Source: Branchiostoma floridae (taxonomy: Eukaryota > Chordata > Leptocardii > Amphioxiformes > Branchiostomatidae). Taken from it: a stretch of DNA of 40,186 bases. The stretch is from positions 1 through 40,186 of the forward strand of contig NW_023365693.1 of NCBI RefSeq assembly GCF_000003815.2, written 5' to 3'. A model generated the notes under the pieces. That model saw only the letters and a list, made by a program, of their open reading frames with translations, did not search any database and had not been told where the DNA came from. Positions 35,801 to 40,186 of this stretch are shown in pieces. Position 1 is the first letter of the stretch; each line of letters starts with the position of its first letter. The translations under genes were made by a program, and so were the position numbers.

Positions 35801-38800
35801 TCGGTTCGAGTACGCAAACTGCATAGCGCCGACCCTGGGAAATAGAATAAAGGTTTAAAAACATCTGACTGATCAAAGATAGTTTGCAACTGGTAGCATT
35901 TCAGAAGGAAGCGCTGCGCGAAAATCACTATGTAGCATCTAAACAAAATTTAAGTTCAAGCCAATTTGATAGAACAGCATATACAGGTTTTAGGCACAGG
36001 AAAAGTTGCAGTCTAGTTGAATTGAATGGAACTTAAAACCATTACACTAATCTTTGAGGACGACGAAAAGTGAAAAGACTTGGCTACAGCAGCAAAGTTA
36101 GTCTTGTTGAATTGAAAGTAAATTTATCGATTTTACTCAATCCTTGAGCAGGTTCAAGGTACAAAATCAGTTTTATAAGAAATAAAAAAAAATGGTTCAG
36201 TACACTGACCTAAATGAGGTAAGAGACACGGTAAGGCCATCGACCAACTGCCGCATGAACTTCTTGATCTCCTCGAAGTTGAAGGTACCGATGCTGGCGG
36301 ACCCGTCGGTGATGAACACCATGTCAGCCCGCATGGCTCCGCCCGTCACCCGCCCGGTTGGCATGTAGGACCTGGTGGCAGCGCTGCCCCGGTCGAACGG
36401 GGGTACGGTCAGGATCGTCAGTTCTGGGGAAAAAGTTGAATTTCGTTAAAGACATAGAAGCTGTCTCTTCAACTTATAGTTGAAGACTGTCCAGTACCGG
36501 ACATAGAATGATAGTAGTTAACATTACACGAGCGTTAGAAAGGATCGCGGATAATATTCAGTGATTCTGGGAGCAAATGTGTAGATTTTGATTACCTCAG
36601 ACAAATGGCTGTCTCTTCAACTTGTACGTTTAAGTAGAAGACGATCCAGTGTATATACAATAGATCATATTACATGAAGAACCGCGGACAACGTTCATTG
36701 GGACAATAAAATTTAAATCACTTGTTGTTTCTGGTTTTCGTTCATATGTCAAATAATCAAGGCAGCTCAAATTTTATAGCTTTTGTAAGGTCAGAATCAA
36801 ATTCCATCCTGACATATTCCATTGTTTCCATATTCTGGATGCAACTTTCAGCAATTTGTTGCAAACATGTTTCCAGAGAGGAAATCGGCTGTCGATATGT
36901 AACGCTAGTTCACCTTTATCCGCGGGGTAACCTATATTCGTTGCTTTCAAAATCAGGGTATTTGGGGATATCATGCTGACGAAATGTGAGTTCAAACTGC
37001 TATACTTAAAATATTACAATTTGAAACAACCGTCCGTCGACTTGATCTTCCTAAATGCGCTGTTTTGAAAAACAACGGATAAAGGTGAACTAACGTTACT
37101 AACGATTTAAAGCAACGAACAGCAATGCCTAAACTTTCAGTTCTAGGCAAACAAGTTTTACTTACGGTCGCATTTCTTCTCTAGGTTATCTTGACATTGG
37201 CTGGGAGGACATGCGCAGTTCTGGGACGGCCGGTCAGCCTTGCAGCTGGCACAGCGACAACCTCGGTCTCCGGGGTAACCCAGACCCGCACACAGATCTG
37301 GGAACGAGAGGTAAACGGTGCGTTATCGTCTGCAAGCAACATCTGAGGGAGTTTTTACGTCTAACTGGGCCCGTAAAAAACAAACTGAGTTGGAAATAAA
37401 CAAAATAAACTAGAAGGGTAATGCATAAAAGCAACTGCTGATTCAACTCCCAATATTCAGTTTTGGCTTTTCGTGAAAGTTATATGAAGTTTTAATGTGA
37501 GGTTTCTAAAGCTACATTGTTTCATTCAAAACGTAGACAACAAAATAGTAGCACGTTCATGAATACGGAGGATGCCATTGAAATGCTCCGGCAGTAGTTG
37601 TTACACTGAACATTACAACTTTAGATAGAAACTACTGCCGTGTGACACGTTAACGTTAACGTTGTGGGATACGAAACGACAATAGAACCAGTGAACTAGT
37701 GTAAAGTTACCTTCGCATCCCCGTTCGTCCGAGCCATCATTACAGTCCCTCCTGCCGTCACACCGCCAGGCGGCGGAGATGAAGTCTCCATCCGGGCACC
37801 TGGACAACGTTACCATGGAAACCGTTACCATAGAAACAACCATTCACTTAGCCACGTGGGTTTGCTATTGATGTACAACTATGATGAAGCACGGAAATGT
37901 ATGACGTCACAAGATCAGTAAGGATTAAAGTACTGACGGAGACAGAAGTTGACAAATATATTGGCAAGCACTTGTAATCATTATCTGAAGGGCAGACGAG
38001 TTTAAATGTTGCAGAATTAGCGAACGTGTAGAGAAGATTCTAGAAACTTACTGTTGAACTGGTTCGTCTGGTTGGTCTTCACCGCTTCCTTCTTCTCCCT
38101 CTTTCACTGAAACGGAGACAGGACTTAAAGTTCGCATTGATCAATACAGATTAAAAGGTGGAAATTAAGCAAAGTTTGTAACAGTGGATCATTAGTGTTG
38201 GAATGAGCCAGAATGACTACATGAATGAGATGCACTACAAGTACATAGCTACGTGTTTTTAATACTGAAAATCCAGTAGTGCAGATTTTCATTCAGTGAG
38301 ACGAATTTCAGAACTGGTTTAGATGGTAGTCCGAATGATAAATTGTACAATGCACAATGAAGATTTCCTGACCGCTCCCATGTTCTAACCAGTAGAGGGT
38401 ACCCAATAAAGGAAGTCATAAAATGCTAAAATGTTACTGCCTAACATCTGCTTGGAGGTTAACTTCAAAGAGCAGGGCCATCTCCAAGCAGATGTTACGA
38501 GGAGAGATCTGAAAATTTCCTGACCGCTCTCAATTTCTGACCAGTGGAGGGTGCCCAGTAAATGAAGTCATAAAATGCTATCATGTTACAATACAGAAAG
38601 TCGCTTTAAAGTGTAGAAGTACAATACAAAAAGTTGAAAAATGAGACAAACCGTCTCCGGGTAATCCGCTGCCCTCGCCAGATGCCTCAACTGGGTCATA
38701 GCCATAATAGCCATAGCCGAGATAAGCCTTCACTGTAAACGAAAACGAACAATTGTTTTGTCACAAAGGTGCAGTTTAGAGAAAGCTGTAACATTTGCTA

Positions 38801-40186
38801 CCAACCCTGCACTAAGGGGGTGACCAATAACTGGACACTGCAGCGAGACATCCAGGGACAGCTGGTGGAACTATGGCTAGATGCCGAGTTGGGTGATGCA
38901 GACTAGTGGTGGCTACTTTACGGTACTTGGTATTGCATACGGCATGCAGCAATGATAAAGTTAAGATTTTGCACGAAATTCGGTCCAGTTCGTGTTCAAA
39001 CGATAGTATTTATTTAGTAAATGGAAAGGTATGGAGGTAGAAGCCTAGTGACGAAAATTTTTTACTTAGAAGTCCGCAAATGGAAAAAATCCCATGGAAA
39101 CTTACCGTCGCCAGGGAATCCGCCAAACCCGCCGGTCTCACCGCTTCCTTCATCACCGGATCCTTCTTTGACTGATGAAGAAAAAATACAGGCACAAGTT
39201 GAGTTTGGAGACATGCAAATGCTACTAGACTCCGTTAAAGTACAAATATTTCTAATTGGAGATCATTGATATGTGTGAACAACACGAGATGTATTCGTGA
39301 ATAGTGCAGAGTTTAGTTTACGCAGACTAACAAAAACAGAAGAGGGGATTTCAGAATTAGACCGTTACCTTCTCGGTTAAGAACAAAATAGGCAAAGGTT
39401 TGACCGAGACATGTAAATGCTACTCGACTCCGTTTAGGCACCTATATTGCTTGTTTGACATCATTGATATTCGCGAATAACGCGACATGTATTCTTGAGT
39501 GTAGTGAGTAGGTTTTACTCTACGCAGACGATACAAATACAGAAGAGGGGTTATAAAATTAAAACTTTACCTTCCCCAGGGAATCCACTGCCTTCTCCTG
39601 ATGACTCAGTAACTGGTTCTCCCAAAAACTTGACTGAAAGGGGAAAAAGAACCAATGATGTCTGGTTTGTCACCGATGGCAGTTTAAAGATGCAGTCGAG
39701 TGTAGAGAAAGCAGTAGCGCTTGCCTCCAACATTCACAACCAAGCAAGAAACTTGCGGACAAGACGTGGCTGCCAAATAACTGCAATGGAGCAGTACCTT
39801 CCAGGAAATAGCTAGCAGCTGAGTAGGATTGATGCAGAATAACGTACTAATAGTATTGAGTACAGCATATACGACAATGGTAATGGGCAATGCATTTGCT
39901 CTTCAATATTCTAAAGTGTGAAGATTTTGCATGAAATTCCTCCTTAGTTCGTGTTCAAGTGTTGGTATTCATTTCGCGAGTGCCGACAGCAGTACGGAGG
40001 TAGAAACTCACGTAGTTATTAGTTAACAAATAGCAAAATATTCATCGAAACTTACAGTCGCCAGGGAATCCTTCGAAACCGCCAGTCTCACCGCTACCTT
40101 CACCGGAGCTTTCTTTACTGATGGAGAGAAAATATGCAAGAGGCATGAAAATGTTAGAATCGGTTCCAGTACAAATAGTTTTGAGA
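30706..40186 (-). CDS. Large secreted matrix protein: Ser-Gly exons, LDLa, [11 protein letters not shown] repeat, ZP domain; 5' end off the right edge
   Basis: Exons on the minus strand: 40117-40056, 39633-39571, 39171-39106, 38732-38652, 38106-38052, 37799-37711, 37297-37166, 36423-36210, 35834-35671, 35315-35209, 34696-34519, 34237-33168, 32868-32705, 32229-32121, 31757-31636, 31388-31225 and 30836-30706. All have GT-AG borders and compatible phases; 989 residues are visible plus a TAG stop (30706-30708). Domain order is acidic Ser-Gly exons, LDLa, Cys-rich, [11 protein letters not shown] and polyproline, ZP, then a furin site. It is probably an extracellular matrix or coat protein: ZP domains polymerise, VWA binds partners through a metal ion, and Ser-Gly motifs suggest proteoglycan chains. 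The signal peptide and N-terminus are outside the window. I know of no named protein with this order. The 100-N gap lies inside an intron. Confidence 0.88.
31512..31611. other. Assembly gap, 100 N
   Basis: Exactly 100 N bases, the usual placeholder for a gap of unknown size. It lies in the intron between the ZP exons at 31757-31636 and 31388-31225; reading phase is consistent across it, so no coding exon needs to be missing. Confidence 0.97.
31758..33167. other. Introns of the ZP region without further features
   Basis: The introns 31758-32120, 32230-32704 and 32869-33167 contain no repeat, RNA or coding signal I can support. The same is true of the introns 30837-31224, 31389-31635 (apart from the gap), 34697-35208, 35316-35670, 35835-36209, 37298-37710 and 37800-38051. 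Confidence 0.5.
33168..34237 (-). CDS. PAPAPYPV repeat, polyproline tract and start of ZP domain
   Basis: One exon of 1070 bases. The first part encodes about 20 units of PAPAPYPV or close variants ([26 protein letters not shown]). Then come polyproline blocks broken by PAPAP and PQPLPP, then [16 protein letters not shown], the start of the ZP-N domain, with [12 protein letters not shown] (an N-glycosylation sequon) and [11 protein letters not shown]. The frame is open throughout but has no ATG. Proline and alanine codons are freely mixed at the third base, so the repeat is kept at protein level. Long frames in the other five readings are by-products. Confidence 0.9.
34402..34442 (-). pseudogene. 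Donor-side copy of the last VWA exon
   Basis: On the minus strand GGACATCTTCGCTCTGCCTG then CACCCGTACTTC|GTGAGT repeats the end of exon 34696-34519 with its donor, offset by about 110 bases, in the following intron. A MITE-end string GATAAAGGT accompanies both copies, at 34389 and 34489. Confidence 0.85.
34519..36423 (-). CDS. Von Willebrand factor A domain with intact MIDAS (four exons)
   Basis: The exons are 36423-36210, 35834-35671, 35315-35209 and 34696-34519. The metal-ion-dependent adhesion site is complete: DGSAS in [12 protein letters not shown], the Thr in GTYTGEAI, and the Asp in [11 protein letters not shown]. Other family marks are [18 protein letters not shown] and [14 protein letters not shown]. 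The domain ends [18 protein letters not shown]. It is about 190 residues, the usual VWA length. MIDAS integrity suggests ligand binding. Confidence 0.93.
36462..36705. repeat. Intronic two-copy direct repeat
   Basis: GCTGTCTCTTCAACTT, GAAGAC.ATCCAGT and CGCGGA.AA...TTCA strings recur about 145 bases apart (36462-36575 and 36608-36705) in the intron before the first VWA exon. Non-coding. Confidence 0.6.
36904..37094. mobile_element. Complete MITE with GTTAGTTCACC-type ends
   Basis: The left end GCTAGTTCACCTTTATCCG is the near-perfect inverse of the right end CGGATAAAGGTGAACTAAC, 191 bases overall. Partial relatives are at about 7500-7640 and 34300-34500. No coding sequence. Confidence 0.8.
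37166..37297 (-). CDS. Cysteine-rich segment, eight cysteines
   Basis: It encodes [20 protein letters not shown] followed by [15 protein letters not shown] and NLEKKCD. The pattern C..C.C..C..C.C..C..C is not one I can name; it could be a degenerate EGF-like or antistasin-like module. Phases are 1-1, so it could be skipped in frame. Confidence 0.75.
37711..37799 (-). CDS. LDL-receptor class A module lacking cysteines 1 and 3
   Basis: The sequence [19 protein letters not shown] followed by NDGSDERGC is a clear LDLa, with the acidic DGSDE calcium-site residues. Normal modules have six cysteines; here Cys3 is Phe (CPDGDF) and no Cys1 precedes it in this exon or the previous one. Since Cys1 pairs with Cys3, the missing pair is consistent with loss of one whole disulfide. 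Cys2-Cys5 and Cys4-Cys6 remain. Confidence 0.85.
38052..40117 (-). CDS. Ser-Gly exons with glycosaminoglycan-type attachment motifs
   Basis: Five small exons encode acidic Gly-rich segments: [20 protein letters not shown] (40117-40056); [15 protein letters not shown] (39633-39571); [20 protein letters not shown] (39171-39106); [14 protein letters not shown] after a GYGYYGYD stretch (38732-38652); and [15 protein letters not shown] (38106-38052). Ser-Gly flanked by Glu or Asp is the xylosyltransferase consensus for chondroitin or heparan sulfate. Exons 1 and 3, and 2 and 4, are duplicates within a roughly 950-base two-exon tandem repeat. Middle exons are phase 1-1 and so can be added or lost in frame. 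The first is 62 bases, not a multiple of three. Confidence 0.82.
38358..38590. repeat. Two direct repeats flanking a 16-base-arm hairpin
   Basis: Segments 38358-38437 and 38512-38590 share TTTCCTGACCGCTC, ACCAGT.GAGGGT and GAAGTCATAAAATGCTA. Between them TAACATCTGCTTGGAG (38442-38457) is perfectly inverted at 38482-38497. The layout looks like a transposon with direct terminal repeats around a palindromic centre. It is in the intron between Ser-Gly exons 4 and 5. Confidence 0.65.
38652..40186. repeat. About 950-base tandem duplication carrying two Ser-Gly exons
   Basis: Exon 39106-39171 aligns with 40056-40117 and exon 38652-38732 with 39571-39633. Flanking introns also align, for example GATTTTGCACGAAATTC with TTCGTGTTCAA near 38970 and 39920. 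A shorter internal repeat (ATGCTACT.GACTCCGTT, AGAAGAGGGG) links 39215-39345 with 39415-39550. The right copy is cut by the window edge. Confidence 0.75.

Overview
This is a gene-dense, intron-rich animal sequence. It most resembles amphioxus (Branchiostoma): protein similarity to vertebrates is high, introns carry many small inverted-repeat elements and tRNA- or 5S-derived SINEs, and exon-intron boundaries are repeated in tandem, a habit I recall being reported for amphioxus. The species call is inference. A 100-N assembly gap lies at 31512-31611.

Four protein-coding genes are visible, and all were assembled exon by exon with matching GT-AG sites and reading phases. (1) DGCR8 (Pasha), the RNA-binding partner of Drosha in the Microprocessor, runs on the minus strand from ATG 10770 to beyond base 1: 12 exons, 670 codons, with the second dsRNA-binding domain cut by the window edge. 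(2) INTS9, the inactive MBL/beta-CASP subunit of the Integrator RNA-cleavage module, runs on the plus strand from 13215 to 19860: nine coding exons, 663 residues, complete. DGCR8 and INTS9 are head to head around a compact ETS/CRE-like promoter near 11881-11925. (3) An 11-finger C2H2 zinc-finger protein of 348 residues lies on the minus strand (28180 to 23255), tail to tail with INTS9. (4) A large secreted matrix protein lies on the minus strand (beyond 40186 to 30706). It has acidic Ser-Gly exons resembling glycosaminoglycan attachment sites, an LDL-receptor class A module lacking one cysteine pair, a cysteine-rich segment, a von Willebrand A domain with an intact MIDAS, about 290 residues of PAPAPYPV and polyproline repeat, a zona pellucida domain, a furin site and a short non-hydrophobic tail. 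I do not recognise this architecture from any named protein.

The most unusual property of the window is that all four genes carry partial tandem copies of their own exons. Most are exon edges together with the adjoining splice site. They include ten truncated copies of a DGCR8 exon, two decoy start exons, five versions of exon 2 and three versions of the last exon in INTS9, plus copies in the zinc-finger and matrix-protein genes. Many differ from the real exon only at synonymous positions. A third INTS9 last-exon copy forms an in-frame candidate alternative terminal exon.

The intergenic and intronic DNA is rich in mobile-element debris. It includes a foldback element with a hammerhead-ribozyme-like motif in each arm, interrupted by an hAT-type MITE with an 8-bp target duplication; a 5S-rRNA-derived SINE; several tRNA-derived SINEs; a non-LTR retrotransposon 3' end; several MITEs; and three spaced copies of a motif with an E-box and an inverted CCAAT box between genes 3 and 4.
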